A stretch of DNA of 64,000 nt from Metapseudomonas resinovorans DSM 21078 (GCF_000423545.1 NZ_AUIE01000008.1:124001-188000); one strand, 5' to 3'; counted from the stretch's first letter, positions 26,090 through 35,178 are shown. Translations and numbers: made by a program. The notes: generated by a model not told the origin, from the sequence alone.

Positions 26090-26719
26090 CTACGGCCCCA
26101 CCCGCAAAACACCGGTATCGATCGCCAGGTGCACCAGTTCTGCATGGGATTCCACCTGCAGCTTGCTCTTCAGCAAAGTCAGGTAGTTCGACACGGTCTT
26201 GCCGCTGATGCACAGGCGCTCGGCGATTTCGCGAGAAGGCAGGCCACGGGCGAGCATCACGAATATCTCGAACTCACGTTGGGTAATGCCGCGCAAGCGC
26301 GGGTCATCGGTCTGATGGCAAGCCAGCTGGGTCGCCAGCTGCTGTTCGATGTAGGGATGGCCGGAAAGGATGCGCCGTACCGCTTCCAGCAGCACTTCCG
26401 GCGGCGAGCTCTTGGTGATGTAACCCGCAGCGCCGGCGTCCAGGGCCTGGCGCACCAGGGGCAGTTCGTCGTGCATGCTGAAGAACAGCACGCGCAACTG
26501 CGGCAGGCGCTGGCGCAACCGGCGAGTGACCTCCAGGCCGCTGATGCCGGGCAGACCCACGTCCATGATGACCAGGTTGGGAATCTCCTCTTGCACCTTC
26601 TGCAGGGCGTCCTCGCCGCTGCCGGCCTCGCTGACCTGCACCTCCGGCAGCAACGCGCAAAGCAAGGCCGCATAGCCCTGGCGCACCACGGCATGGTCGT
26701 CCACCAGCAGGATTTTCAT
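26090..26719 (-). CDS. eraR: NarL/LuxR-type response regulator, EraR-like
   Basis: 209 residues. N-terminal receiver domain with acidic pocket VDDH, phosphoacceptor Asp53 in VIMDVGLPG and Lys103 in YITKSS; C-terminal LuxR HTH (about 145-205) with ITQREFEIFVMLARG and SGKTVSNYLTLLKSKL. In P. aeruginosa EraR with EraS activates exaA for growth on ethanol. The start overlaps the eraS stop by four bases (ATGA), indicating translational coupling. Sequence composition is normal. Assignment rests on family and on position next to the pentapeptide gene and exaA*. Confidence 0.9.
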   Translation of the reverse strand: MKILLVDDHAVVRQGYAALLCALLPEVQVSEAGSGEDALQKVQEEIPNLVIMDVGLPGISGLEVTRRLRQRLPQLRVLFFSMHDELPLVRQALDAGAAGYITKSSPPEVLLEAVRRILSGHPYIEQQLATQLACHQTDDPRLRGITQREFEIFVMLARGLPSREIAERLCISGKTVSNYLTLLKSKLQVESHAELVHLAIDTGVLRVGP

Positions 26720-27636
26720 GATCCAAGCCCCTCCACGGGCACGCTGAGGCTAAGCACCAGGCCAGCGCCGGGACGCGTCAGCAATCTGAGCTCACCTCCC
26801 AGGCAGCGGGCGCGTTCGCGCATGGAGCGCAGGCCGATGCCACCGCCATCGAGACGCTCGGCGCCGCGTCCGTCATCCCGCACCACCAGGCGCAACCTTC
26901 GCCCTCCGGCGCGCAGGCGCACCCGCACCTCGCTCGCCTCGGCATGGCGCACCACATTCGTAAGCGCTTCCTGCAGCAGTCGATAGAGATGGGCCTTGGC
27001 TTCGCCGGAAATCGGCGGCAGGTCCTCAGCCAGCTGCATGCGACAGGTGATGCCATGGGTCTGCTGCCACTGCTGGCCGAGCAGGCGAATGGCTTCGGCC
27101 AGTTCCAGGCGCTCCAGCATCACCGGGTAAAGATCGCGGACCAGCGCGCGAAAACCGTCCTGCAGGTGCTGGCAATTGCTCTCCAGCGCCTGGGCGGTGT
27201 GGTTCACCACCGGCAGTTGGCCGGTCACGCTGCGCAGCAGGAAGAGCTGGGCACGAATCCCGGCGAGGTATTGACCGAGGTCGTCGTGCAGCGCCTGCGC
27301 CAGCTGGCGTCGCTCGCGCTCCTGCAACGCCAGTAGCGCCTGGGTAAGCGTGGCGTTCTCCGCCTTGACCTGTTCCAGGGAGGACGCCATCTGATTGAAG
27401 TGACTGGCCAGACGGCGTGATTCGGCCGTGGAATAGGCTGGCAGGCGCACCTGCAGCTCACCACGGGACACCTGCTGCAAAGCGCCGAGCAGGTCATCCA
27501 GCACCCGCATACCACGCCTAACCGCCCAGCGCATTGCCCACAGGCCGAGGCCAAGGGCGATGCCGAACAGCGCCAGCATGAAGAGCAGGGTCACCAGCAG
27601 GTCGACGTGCCATAGCGTGTGCATGGCAGGCCTCAC
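26716..27636 (-). CDS. eraS: Membrane-bound sensor histidine kinase, EraS-like
   Basis: 306 residues: one strong membrane helix (about 12-34), HAMP-like linker, HisKA_3 dimerisation segment RERRQLAQALHDDLGQ with phosphoacceptor His117, and HATPase domain (EALTNVVRHA, DDGRGA, GIGLRSMRERA). Only a short periplasmic part, so the signal may be sensed in or near the membrane. A GTG start at 27634-27636 overlaps the stop of the preceding 44-codon ORF (GTGA). Expected to phosphorylate EraR and control exaA, which here is destroyed. Confidence 0.88.
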   Translation of the reverse strand: MRPAMHTLWHVDLLVTLLFMLALFGIALGLGLWAMRWAVRRGMRVLDDLLGALQQVSRGELQVRLPAYSTAESRRLASHFNQMASSLEQVKAENATLTQALLALQERERRQLAQALHDDLGQYLAGIRAQLFLLRSVTGQLPVVNHTAQALESNCQHLQDGFRALVRDLYPVMLERLELAEAIRLLGQQWQQTHGITCRMQLAEDLPPISGEAKAHLYRLLQEALTNVVRHAEASEVRVRLRAGGRRLRLVVRDDGRGAERLDGGGIGLRSMRERARCLGGELRLLTRPGAGLVLSLSVPVEGLGS

Positions 27637-27767
27637 TCATCCATCCAGAGAATGCGCTCCACACGCCCCCCGGTCGGGTGGCGGTCGTCCACCGGTCTGG
27701 CTCGATCGAAGCCGAGCAGACTGAGGATCAGCAACGCAGGCAACAGCAAATGCTTGAGGATGCGCAC
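27633..27767 (-). CDS. Small membrane-anchored peptide (44 residues) coupled to eraS
   Basis: A GTG-started frame of 44 codons (VRILKHLLLPALLILSLLGF at its N-terminus, a single hydrophobic segment) followed by a polar tail ending RVERILWMDE. A GGGAG motif lies 8-9 bases upstream of the GTG. Its TGA overlaps the GTG of eraS, the same arrangement as eraS-eraR, so it looks like the first gene of a three-gene operon. Too short for most gene callers. Function unknown; a lipoprotein-like or sensor-accessory role is only inference. Confidence 0.6.
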   Translation of the reverse strand: MRILKHLLLPALLILSLLGFDRARPVDDRHPTGGRVERILWMDE

Positions 27768-27825
27768 GGCGCGAACTCCCTCTGATTATTGTGTTGCCAT
27801 GCTAGGACCGAACGGCAGAGAGGCT

Positions 27826-27965
27826 TCTACTACCTTGGTACCGCCCGACCGGTACTTTCTGCGTACGTTCGCACCCTGACCCCTTCCTGTGGGCTGGCCC
27901 TGGGACGGCAGGGTGCCCAAGCCGGGAACCGTTCTGGCATGGGCCATCTACTACTTTGGTACTGC
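27826..27965. promoter_or_regulatory. Two copies of a 19-base direct repeat upstream of erbR
   Basis: TCTACTACYTTGGTACYGC occurs at 27826-27844 and again at 27947-27965 in the divergent region between the eraS operon and the erbR-like gene. The 121-base spacing is close to eleven or twelve helical turns. Candidate binding sites for one of the LuxR-type regulators encoded on either side. Confidence 0.55.
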
Positions 27966-28132
27966 TTCCCCCCTCTCAACGTCGAATTCCAAAAGCAGCG
28001 GCACTGGCCTGTAATAGCTGCCTATAAAAAGTACAGAGCGTCCGCGATGAAGTCCGCCCGTCCCGTGCCCTTCCCCTGACCGGGCACACCCGGGCCTGCC
28101 GCACCATAATGAAAACAATGAGGTGAAAGGCC

Positions 28133-28795
28133 GTGTACAAAATTCTGATTGCCGATGACCACCCACTCTTCCGCGAAGCCATCCACAACGTCATCAGCGA
28201 TGGATTTCCGGAAAGCGAAGTGATGGAGACCGCCGACCTGGACAGCGCCCTGGCCCTGACCCAGGAGCACGACGACCTGGACCTGATCCTCCTCGACCTG
28301 AACATGCCCGGCATGCATGGGCTGAACGGGCTGATCAACCTGCGCAACGAGGCCCCCACCGTGCCGGTGGTCATCGTCTCCGCCGAGCAGGACAAGCAGG
28401 TGGTGTTGCAGGCCATCACCTACGGCGCGGTGGGTTTCATCACCAAATCCTCGCCCCGCGCGCAAATGACCGACGCCATCGAGCAGATTCTCAACGGCAA
28501 CGTCTATCTGCCGTCCGACATCATCCGTACCCAGAAGACCTCGCCCCGCCGCCACCATGAAGACGCCGGCATCCCGCCGGAACTGCTGCAGGCGCTGACC
28601 CGCAAGCAACTCCTGGTGCTGGAACGCATGACCAAGGGCGAGTCGAACAAGCAGATCGCCTATAACCTGGACATCGCCGAAACCACGGTGAAGGCCCACG
28701 TCTCGGCCATCCTGCGCAAGCTCAACGTACACAACCGGGTACAGGCCATCCTCTCGGCCAGCGATATCGACTTCACCGCCTATCTGCGCCGTTGA
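28133..28795 (+). CDS. erbR: LuxR-type response regulator, ErbR/AgmR-like
   Basis: 220 residues: receiver domain (ADDH; phosphoacceptor Asp55 in [16 protein letters not shown]) and C-terminal HTH ([39 protein letters not shown]). ErbR/AgmR regulates exaBC and pqqABCDE in P. aeruginosa and PQQ alcohol dehydrogenases in P. putida. The GTG start at 28133 is preceded by GAGGTGAAAG. Divergent from the eraS operon. The gene and its promoter look intact although the presumed targets are hypermutated. Confidence 0.88.
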   Translation: MYKILIADDHPLFREAIHNVISDGFPESEVMETADLDSALALTQEHDDLDLILLDLNMPGMHGLNGLINLRNEAPTVPVVIVSAEQDKQVVLQAITYGAVGFITKSSPRAQMTDAIEQILNGNVYLPSDIIRTQKTSPRRHHEDAGIPPELLQALTRKQLLVLERMTKGESNKQIAYNLDIAETTVKAHVSAILRKLNVHNRVQAILSASDIDFTAYLRR

Positions 28796-28823
28796 ACCAA
28801 CGGGTATCCCCCTAAGGACAGCC

Positions 28824-29681
28824 ATGCCCGCCGCCCGTACGCTGTTGCTCACCGCACTGGCCATGCTGGCCTTTGCCGGCAACTCCCTGCTCTGCCGACT
28901 CGCCCTGAAGGAAACCGCCATCGACGCGGCGAGCTTCACGGCCATCCGCATCGCCTCCGGCGCACTGATGCTCTGGCTGTTGCTGCGACTGCGTCACACG
29001 CCCCTGGCCAGCACCGGCAACTGGCGTGCCGCGCTGGCGCTGTTCGTCTACGCCGCAGCGTTCTCCTATGCCTACCTGCAGCTGGACGCCGGGGCCGGCG
29101 CGCTGTTGCTGTTCGGCGCGGTGCAGCTCTGCATGGTGGTTTTCGGCCTGTTGCGTGGCGAGCGCCTGAATCCTCAACAGGCCCTGGGTTTCGCCCTGGC
29201 CACGGGAGGCCTGGTGGTGCTGCTGCTACCCGGCGCCACTGCGCCGCCCCTGGTGGGCGGGCTGCTGATGCTGCTCGCGGGCCTGGCCTGGGGCGTCTAT
29301 ACCCTGCTGGGCCGCCAGGCCGGCCTGCCGCTGGCGGCCACCGCCGGCAACTTCATCCGCGCCCTGCCCTTCGCCGCCCTGCTCCTGCTGCCCTTCATCG
29401 ACCAACTGACCCTGGACCTGCCAGGCCTCATCTACGCCCTGCTCTCCGGCGCATTGACCTCGGGCATCGGCTACGCCATCTGGTACAGCGCCCTGCCCGG
29501 CCTCGGCGCCCTGCAGGCCGCCAGCGTGCAACTCAGCGTCCCCGTCCTCGCGGCCCTTGGCGGCGCGCTGCTGCTGGGCGAAACCATCAGCCTGCGCCTG
29601 GCGCTGGTTTCGCTGGCGGTGCTGGGCGGCATTGCGCTGGTGCTGCGCGCGAAGTTGCAGGGGGTGCCGCAGAAGGCGTAA
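28824..29681 (+). CDS. EamA/DMT-superfamily transporter
   Basis: 285 residues with about ten hydrophobic helices in two EamA repeats (the second near 140-280). N-terminus ARTLLLTALAMLAFAGNSLLCRLAL is typical of the family (AGNSLLCR). The substrate cannot be told from sequence. It follows erbR by 28 bases with no terminator between, so co-transcription is possible. Confidence 0.85.
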   Translation: MPAARTLLLTALAMLAFAGNSLLCRLALKETAIDAASFTAIRIASGALMLWLLLRLRHTPLASTGNWRAALALFVYAAAFSYAYLQLDAGAGALLLFGAVQLCMVVFGLLRGERLNPQQALGFALATGGLVVLLLPGATAPPLVGGLLMLLAGLAWGVYTLLGRQAGLPLAATAGNFIRALPFAALLLLPFIDQLTLDLPGLIYALLSGALTSGIGYAIWYSALPGLGALQAASVQLSVPVLAALGGALLLGETISLRLALVSLAVLGGIALVLRAKLQGVPQKA

Positions 29682-29783
29682 GGCGTACTCGATTTCCCAC
29701 GTTCGTAGGACGTGGGCTTGCCTATGGCCCTGATAAGGGGGGGTATCTCGGATTTCATCCGGGCTACCGACAATCCGGCTTAA

Positions 29784-29812
29784 GGCCGAGCCCATCGGGC
29801 CCGGCCTTTTCT
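29784..29812. terminator. Rho-independent terminator after DMT transporter
   Basis: GGCCgaGCCC, loop ATC, GGGCccGGCC, then TTTT at 29807-29810. Lies between convergent genes. Confidence 0.75.
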
Positions 29813-29826
29813 GTCCGCCAGCACGA

Positions 29827-31173
29827 TCAGCGCAGCGGCTGCCCCTTCATCTCCGGCATACGGATGTAGACCACCAGGCTCACCAGGCACACCGCGGCGA
29901 CGTAGACCCAGAACAGATGGCCATAACCCGCGCCCGCTGCCGCCGTCATGATGTAGGGCGAAGTCCCGCCGAACAGGGTGACCGACAGCGCATAGGGCAA
30001 GGCGATGCCCGTGACCCGCACCTCGGCCGGGAACTGCTCGGCCATGGTTACGGCCGAGGCGGCGCCGAAGCCGGTGAGGATGACCATGGAGACAGTTTGT
30101 AGCAGCACCACCTCAACCAGGCTGATGCCCTGGTAAAGCAGCCCGAAGCTTGGCCACGCCCAGAGGATGGACGCGCCGGCAAAGGCAATCAGCACCGGGC
30201 GGCGGCCAATGCGATCAGCCAGCATGCCGACCAGCGGCATCAGCAGCAGCGACACGCTCACGGCGATGGCCCCGGCGAGCAAGGTCTCGCGGATCGACAT
30301 GCCGGTCACCAGGTGAACCTGGGACGGGTAGCTCACCATCCACACGTAGTTCAGCAGGTTGCCCGCCATGGCGACGCCGATGACCCGCAGCACGTCCTTG
30401 CGGTGTTTGGTGAAAATGTCGCGGATCGGGCGCTTCTCGACGGCCTTCTTGGCCACGCGGGACTTGAACACCTCGGTTTCCTTCACCGACAGCCGGATCC
30501 ACAGGGTGAGCACGCCCATCAGCGCGGCGATGATGAACGCCACGCGCCAGCCCCAGTCTTCCAGGGCCGTGTCGCTACCCACCGAGGCCAGCACGAAGCC
30601 GAGCAGGAAGGACACCAGCGTGCCGGCGTTGATCGCGAACCACTGCCAGGAGCCGGCGAAGGCACGCCGGTTGGACGGTGCCGATTCGATCAGGAAGGCC
30701 GAGGCGGAACCGAATTCCCCACCGGCGGAAAAGCCCTGGGTGAGGCGTGCCAGCACCAGGATGATGGGGGCGGCGATGCCGATGCTCTCGTAATTGGGGC
30801 AGATGCCGATCACCAGCGAGGCCAGCGACATCAGCAGGATCGACAGGGTCAGGCCCTTCTTGCGGCCATAGCGGTCGGCGAACACACCGAGCACCGCACC
30901 GCCGATGGGGCGCATGAGGAAGCCCACGGCGAACACCGCCAGTACCGAGAGCAGCGCGGTAAGGCTGTTGCCTGCCGGGAAGAACTGCTTGGCGAGGATG
31001 GACGAGAAGGTGGCGTAGATCACCCAGTCGGTGTACTCGACTATGGTGCCCAGGGTCGCGGCCACGATGGCCTTTTTCTCGGTCCGGTTCAGCTTGCGGC
31101 CAATATCGGCCTGGCCCGTGGCGGACATGGAATCAGGCATGAGGCCGCCAATCGCACTATTGTCGTTAGTCAT
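29827..31173 (-). CDS. MFS transporter, metabolite:H+ symporter (MHS) family
   Basis: 448 residues from ATG 31171-31173; longer upstream extensions of the frame are rejected because they lack family sequence and a GGGAG motif precedes this ATG. Twelve membrane helices are predicted by eye. Family motifs: GTIVEYTDWVIYATFSS, FLMRPIGGAVLGVFADRYGRKKGL, TQGFSAGGEFGSASAFL and MLADRIGRRP. Members import small organic acids such as shikimate, citrate, proline or benzoate-type acids with protons. Upstream sits a pair of TTGA-N7-TCAA sites shared with the truncated neighbours, suggesting a lost catabolic locus. Confidence 0.88.
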   Translation of the reverse strand: MTNDNSAIGGLMPDSMSATGQADIGRKLNRTEKKAIVAATLGTIVEYTDWVIYATFSSILAKQFFPAGNSLTALLSVLAVFAVGFLMRPIGGAVLGVFADRYGRKKGLTLSILLMSLASLVIGICPNYESIGIAAPIILVLARLTQGFSAGGEFGSASAFLIESAPSNRRAFAGSWQWFAINAGTLVSFLLGFVLASVGSDTALEDWGWRVAFIIAALMGVLTLWIRLSVKETEVFKSRVAKKAVEKRPIRDIFTKHRKDVLRVIGVAMAGNLLNYVWMVSYPSQVHLVTGMSIRETLLAGAIAVSVSLLLMPLVGMLADRIGRRPVLIAFAGASILWAWPSFGLLYQGISLVEVVLLQTVSMVILTGFGAASAVTMAEQFPAEVRVTGIALPYALSVTLFGGTSPYIMTAAAGAGYGHLFWVYVAAVCLVSLVVYIRMPEMKGQPLR

Positions 31174-31292
31174 TGCATCGCTCCCGTGAGCACACTTTTT
31201 GTTGTTGATCGCCCGAAGGCGTTCTCTTCTGGTTAGCGAGCAAGATGCAGTGTCACGCAGGGGCGGTGAAGCGAGATTTCCGCCCAGTACAC

Positions 31293-31364
31293 TTGACTTT
31301 AAATCAAGCGATAGCCCAGGCGAGGCGTGTGTTCCGGGCAATCTGACGCTTGAGGTTTTCTCAA
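31293..31364. promoter_or_regulatory. Pair of TTGA-N7-TCAA inverted repeats
   Basis: TTGACTTTAAATCAA at 31293-31307 and TTGAGGTTTTCTCAA at 31350-31364, both in the divergent region between the MHS transporter and the aldehyde dehydrogenase fragment. A third copy lies at 32401-32415. Probable operators of one regulator. Confidence 0.55.
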
Positions 31365-31490
31365 GCCTTGATGGCTGAAAATTCCTTTGAAGGCATACAG
31401 CCGAAGGCCGAACCTGCCCCTGCGCCCGGGTCGACGAACAAGAACGGCACCCGATCATGATCCGGGCCTTGAATTGAGGAGTCTCGAAGC

Positions 31491-32016
31491 ATGTTCTTGA
31501 AAGTTGAGAGCTACATCGGCGGGCGCAGCCTGGCGCCTGTCGAAGGCCGCTACGTCGACAAGTTCGACCCGCGCACCGGCGAAAAGCTCGGTGAGGTCGC
31601 CAACAGCGGCCCGCAGGAAGTGGAGCTCGCCATCCAGTCCGCCCAGGACGCCCTGCCGGCCTGGCGTGACATGCGGCCTTCCGAGCGTGGCCGCATCCTG
31701 GTGGAGCTGGCGCGTATCGTGCGCCGCAGCGAAGACCGCCTGGGCAAGCTGGAAAGCGCCGAGACCGGCAAGCCCGGCCGCGAGATGGCCACGCTGATGG
31801 ACCTCACCGCCCAGTACTTCGAGTTCTACGCCGGCCTGGTCAACGTGATGGACGGCGAAGTGATCAACCAGGGCCCCAACTACCACGTCTACACCCGCCG
31901 CGATCCCTTCGGCGTGATCGGTGCCATCCTGCCCTGGAATGCCCCGTTGCATCAGGCTGCCCGCGCCATCGCACCGGCCCTGGCCACCGGCAACACGGTC
32001 GTTGCCAAACCTTCCG
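31491..32016 (+). pseudogene. Aldehyde dehydrogenase, N-terminal fragment
   Basis: About 175 residues of an ALDH of the betaine/aminobutyraldehyde type: GEKLGEVANSG, ESAETGKPGREM, FYAGLVNVMDGEV, RRDPFGVIGAILPWNAPLHQ, APALATGNTVVAKPS. Homology stops abruptly at AKPSD/H (about 32016), before the NAD motif and catalytic Cys; full proteins are about 490 residues. The following bases are the reverse strand of a different gene, so a deletion removed the rest. A good AGGAG-like site precedes the ATG. Non-functional. Confidence 0.85.
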
Positions 32017-32300
32017 ATCACCGGGCGCTCATTGCCGGTGATCCGGCCGAACAGGCGCACCGGACCCTCCAGGTCCAGATAACCCAGGGCGAAAGGTTCC
32101 AGGCCGCTCTTCGGGCTCGGGTTGATGATGGTGAAGCTGTACAGGCTGCCCTCACCGGACAGCAGCTCGACCTGGTAGTGATCGGCCAGTGGCGAGTGGC
32201 TGGGCAGCATCGGGAACACCAGTTCACCGGTGGCGATATGGCGGGAGCCAAGCAGGCGCGAGGGGCTATCGGCCCCCCAGAGGGATGGCAGCGGGTTCAT
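32017..32300 (-). pseudogene. DUF35 (OB-fold, acyl-CoA-associated) protein, 3'-truncated
   Basis: From ATG 32298-32300 with AGGAGGT upstream, about 94 residues: IATGELVFPMLP, YSFTIINPSPKSGLEPFALGYLDLEGP, VRLFGRITGN. This matches the C-terminal OB-fold half of DUF35 proteins that partner thiolase-like or HMG-CoA-synthase-like enzymes; the Zn-ribbon cysteines are absent. The frame loses family sequence at the junction with the inverted ALDH fragment, so its 3' end is deleted. Function lost or doubtful. Confidence 0.7.
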
Positions 32301-32400
32301 GTCGACCTCCTGTTGTTTTCAGCCGCGCAAACGGCTCTGGACAGGCGCTATGGTCGACATCGGGCCCAGGCCCGACAAACGATATAAAGACCACCTTTGA

Positions 32401-32415
32401 TTGAGGTTTTATCAA
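32401..32415. promoter_or_regulatory. Third TTGA-N7-TCAA site
   Basis: TTGAGGTTTTATCAA about 100 bases upstream of the DUF35 start; nearly identical to the copy at 31350. Confidence 0.5.
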
Positions 32416-32517
32416 ACGAAACAGCGTAGGCCGCCACGGATTCGCCGTGGCGCCACGTACGAAGAAACCTGCATTGCAGGCGCTAGGAGCTCAGTCGCGT
32501 GACGAACTCCGAGCATC

Positions 32518-35043
32518 TCATTGGGTCAGCCCCAACTCCTTGGCGCGAATCACAGCCTGCGTGCGCCGCTCCACCCCGAGCTTGTGGTTGATGCGCTGTG
32601 CGTGGGTCTTGACCGTGTGCAAGGAAATGAACAGGGATTCGGCGATCTGCTGGTTGGAATGGCCCTGCGCGATCAGCTTGAGCACATCCAGTTCGCGCCG
32701 GCTCAACAAGGCGACTGGCTCGCATTCGACCACGCTGCCGGCGCCCTTGCCGGCCCAGCGCATCATCGCCGGATTGCGCTGACTGAAAGCCCGTTCGAGG
32801 CTGGCAAGCCCCAGTTGCCGGGCCATGGCCAGGGCATCCAGCAGCACCTGTCGTGCCTGGGCCGGCCTGTTGCAGCGGTGCAACGCCTCCGCCAGGCTGA
32901 ACCCAGCTTCGCAAGCCAGCGGACGTCGTCCTTGGGCAAGTGCCAAGCTGTGGATGGCCGCGAGACTGTCCACTGCCTCCTCTGCCGCTTCGCTGGCCAG
33001 CAAGGCGCGCGCCAGCAGCAGGCGCAGACGTACATTCAGCTCTGGCGCGCCGAATGGCGGCAGTTGAGTGGCTACGGCCAATTGATTGCGCAACGCTTTT
33101 TCGGCCTGAACGTGATTGCCCTGGTGCAGCCAGAGCCGCGCCTTGGTCAGCACGATCAGGCCCTGGTAGAGCTGCACGCTGATGCGGCCGTACTGCATCA
33201 AGCGCTCGGCTTCTGCAATGCGCGCGAAGGCGCCCGAAATGTCGCTGTGCAATGCATCCAGTTCGGCCAACCCCAGGTAACCCCAGGTGGCGGCCGGATC
33301 GGCGCAGGCCTGGCACTCGCGCACGCCGGATTCGAAAGCGGCTTCAGCCTCCGCATAGCAGCCACGCTGCAACAACAGGCTGGCGCGCAGCAATTGCACG
33401 CGCCCCTTGATGGGGCTGTCCTCGGCCCCCCAGGCGCTGCTCAATTCCTGGTGCAGGCGGGTCAGCAGGGTTTCCGCACGCAGCAGCTCGCCACGGACTT
33501 CCAATAGCTTCACGTACTCCAGGGCGAGCACGCTTTCGATGGCCAGGCTGCCGTGCTCACGGGCCTGTTTGATGGCCTGCCGGTTGAGCGCCTGGGCCCG
33601 CGGAAAATCACCTTCGATCAGCGCCTGCTCGACTTGCAGCACCGCGCACAGAAGGCGCTGGCACCAGGCTTGCTCCGGCAGTTCGGCAATCGCCTCAGTC
33701 ACCAATGGCCGCGCCTGCTCGGCATCCCCGCGGTGAAACGCCAACTTGCCCGTCAAGGCCTTCCATTGGGCAATCAGCTCGAACTGCCGACGTGCATCCG
33801 GTTGCGGCAGGAAGCGACCGAGCGCGTCAATGAAGTACTGCGACTCTTCGAGCCGTCCGCTGAGCAGCAGCAGCCAGGCATTGATCAGGGTCAGTCGGGG
33901 GGTGCTGGTCAGCATCGACAGCGGCAACTCACGGCGCCACTCCAGCAGCAAGGCGAAGTCGCTCCCCTGCAGCATGCGGTCCTGGGTATAGCGCTCCATC
34001 AGGCTGGCAGCCACTTCCGGTTGTTCCGCCTTGAACGCGTATTCCAGCGCCGGGCCTATCTGCTCCAGGCCGATGTACCACTGGCAGGCCTTGCGGAACA
34101 GCGACTTGGCCAGGTTGCCGGGCAACTGCTCGGCCAGCAGCGGCGCGAACGTCCGCTGCACCCGCAGCAGTTTTCCCTCCTGGTCGACGGGCTCGATGAA
34201 CAGGCCACATTCGAGTAGACGGTCGAGCAATTCTGCGCCCTCGCCCATGCCCAGCAGTTGCTCGCACAGGCCCCGGTCGAACTGCGGAAACTGCGCCAGG
34301 CTGCACAACGCCTGCAGCCAGTCAGCGGGGAGTTCATCAAGCACTTCGCGCCTGAGGTATTCCAGCACCAGGGCATTACCGCCATCCAGCGCGGCCTGCT
34401 GGCCGGGCTTGAGCCCGAGCAGGCGCAGGCAGATCCCGGCACACCAGCCCTGGGATTGCTCCATCAGTCCCAGGACCGCCGGGCGTGGCCAGTGATGGCC
34501 GATCCGTTGCAGCAACTCGGCCAGTTCGCCTTCGCAGAACGCCAACTCATGGCCGCCCAGCTCGAACAGTTCGCCATCCAGCAGTAGACGGGCCAGTTGC
34601 AGTAGCGGGCGGCGACGACCGGCAACCCACCAGCGCGTGCGATTCGACGAACCGAGGATGAGTTCGTTGAGCGCCCGATCCAGCTCGCTGGCGGTCAGGC
34701 GCGGATAGTCGTCCAGCACCAGCCAGCAAGGCTGCTCCTCCGCATGCAGGTGCTGCATGATCGCGTCGAGGTCGGCCGTCGCCAGGCCCAGCGCGTCCGC
34801 CAGGCGCTGCAGAAATGCCTTCGCATCCAGGCGCTGGCCACGCAGGTCGAGGTAAACCAGTCGGGTATCGGTTGGGCACTGCCGCATGCACTCGCCAAGG
34901 AGGACGCTCTTGCCGCTGCCGGCCGTGGCGCACAGCAGGCGCAACCGGCAATCGGCCTCCAGCAGGGCATCGCGCAGGCGTGGACGGGGAATGTGGAGCG
35001 GCGGTAGCCGAGGCAGGTCGGCATTGAGCGGCGGTTGTGCCAT
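32518..35043 (-). CDS. MalT-type ATP-dependent LuxR-family transcriptional activator
   Basis: About 841 residues from ATG 35041-35043; an upstream start up to 35106 is possible. N-terminal NTPase with Walker A CATAGSGKSVLL, a central TPR-like helical region, and C-terminal LuxR HTH (LSRRELDVLKLIAQGHSNQ, SLHTVKTHAQRINHKLGV). Such proteins sense a small inducer and activate nearby catabolic genes. It lies 135 bases from, and on the same strand as, the DUF1329/DUF1302 genes, a pairing often seen in Pseudomonas, so these are its likely targets. Confidence 0.85.
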   Translation of the reverse strand: MAQPPLNADLPRLPPLHIPRPRLRDALLEADCRLRLLCATAGSGKSVLLGECMRQCPTDTRLVYLDLRGQRLDAKAFLQRLADALGLATADLDAIMQHLHAEEQPCWLVLDDYPRLTASELDRALNELILGSSNRTRWWVAGRRRPLLQLARLLLDGELFELGGHELAFCEGELAELLQRIGHHWPRPAVLGLMEQSQGWCAGICLRLLGLKPGQQAALDGGNALVLEYLRREVLDELPADWLQALCSLAQFPQFDRGLCEQLLGMGEGAELLDRLLECGLFIEPVDQEGKLLRVQRTFAPLLAEQLPGNLAKSLFRKACQWYIGLEQIGPALEYAFKAEQPEVAASLMERYTQDRMLQGSDFALLLEWRRELPLSMLTSTPRLTLINAWLLLLSGRLEESQYFIDALGRFLPQPDARRQFELIAQWKALTGKLAFHRGDAEQARPLVTEAIAELPEQAWCQRLLCAVLQVEQALIEGDFPRAQALNRQAIKQAREHGSLAIESVLALEYVKLLEVRGELLRAETLLTRLHQELSSAWGAEDSPIKGRVQLLRASLLLQRGCYAEAEAAFESGVRECQACADPAATWGYLGLAELDALHSDISGAFARIAEAERLMQYGRISVQLYQGLIVLTKARLWLHQGNHVQAEKALRNQLAVATQLPPFGAPELNVRLRLLLARALLASEAAEEAVDSLAAIHSLALAQGRRPLACEAGFSLAEALHRCNRPAQARQVLLDALAMARQLGLASLERAFSQRNPAMMRWAGKGAGSVVECEPVALLSRRELDVLKLIAQGHSNQQIAESLFISLHTVKTHAQRINHKLGVERRTQAVIRAKELGLTQ

Positions 35044-35125
35044 GGACACATACGCTTCCTGATCGATGATTGAACCATCCTTGCAGAGCGTGAGGAGATT
35101 GCGCAATGGCCGCTTTTACCAACGA

Positions 35126-35150
35126 AAAAGCGGCCCCGGAGGGCCGCAAA
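35126..35150 (-). terminator. Rho-independent terminator after DUF1329 gene
   Basis: On the - strand a GCGGCC...GGCCGC stem (35130-35147) is followed by a run of T. Placed just past the stop of the DUF1329 gene. Confidence 0.75.
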
Positions 35151-35178
35151 ACACACGGGTGTAGCGTTCAGTTGCGAA

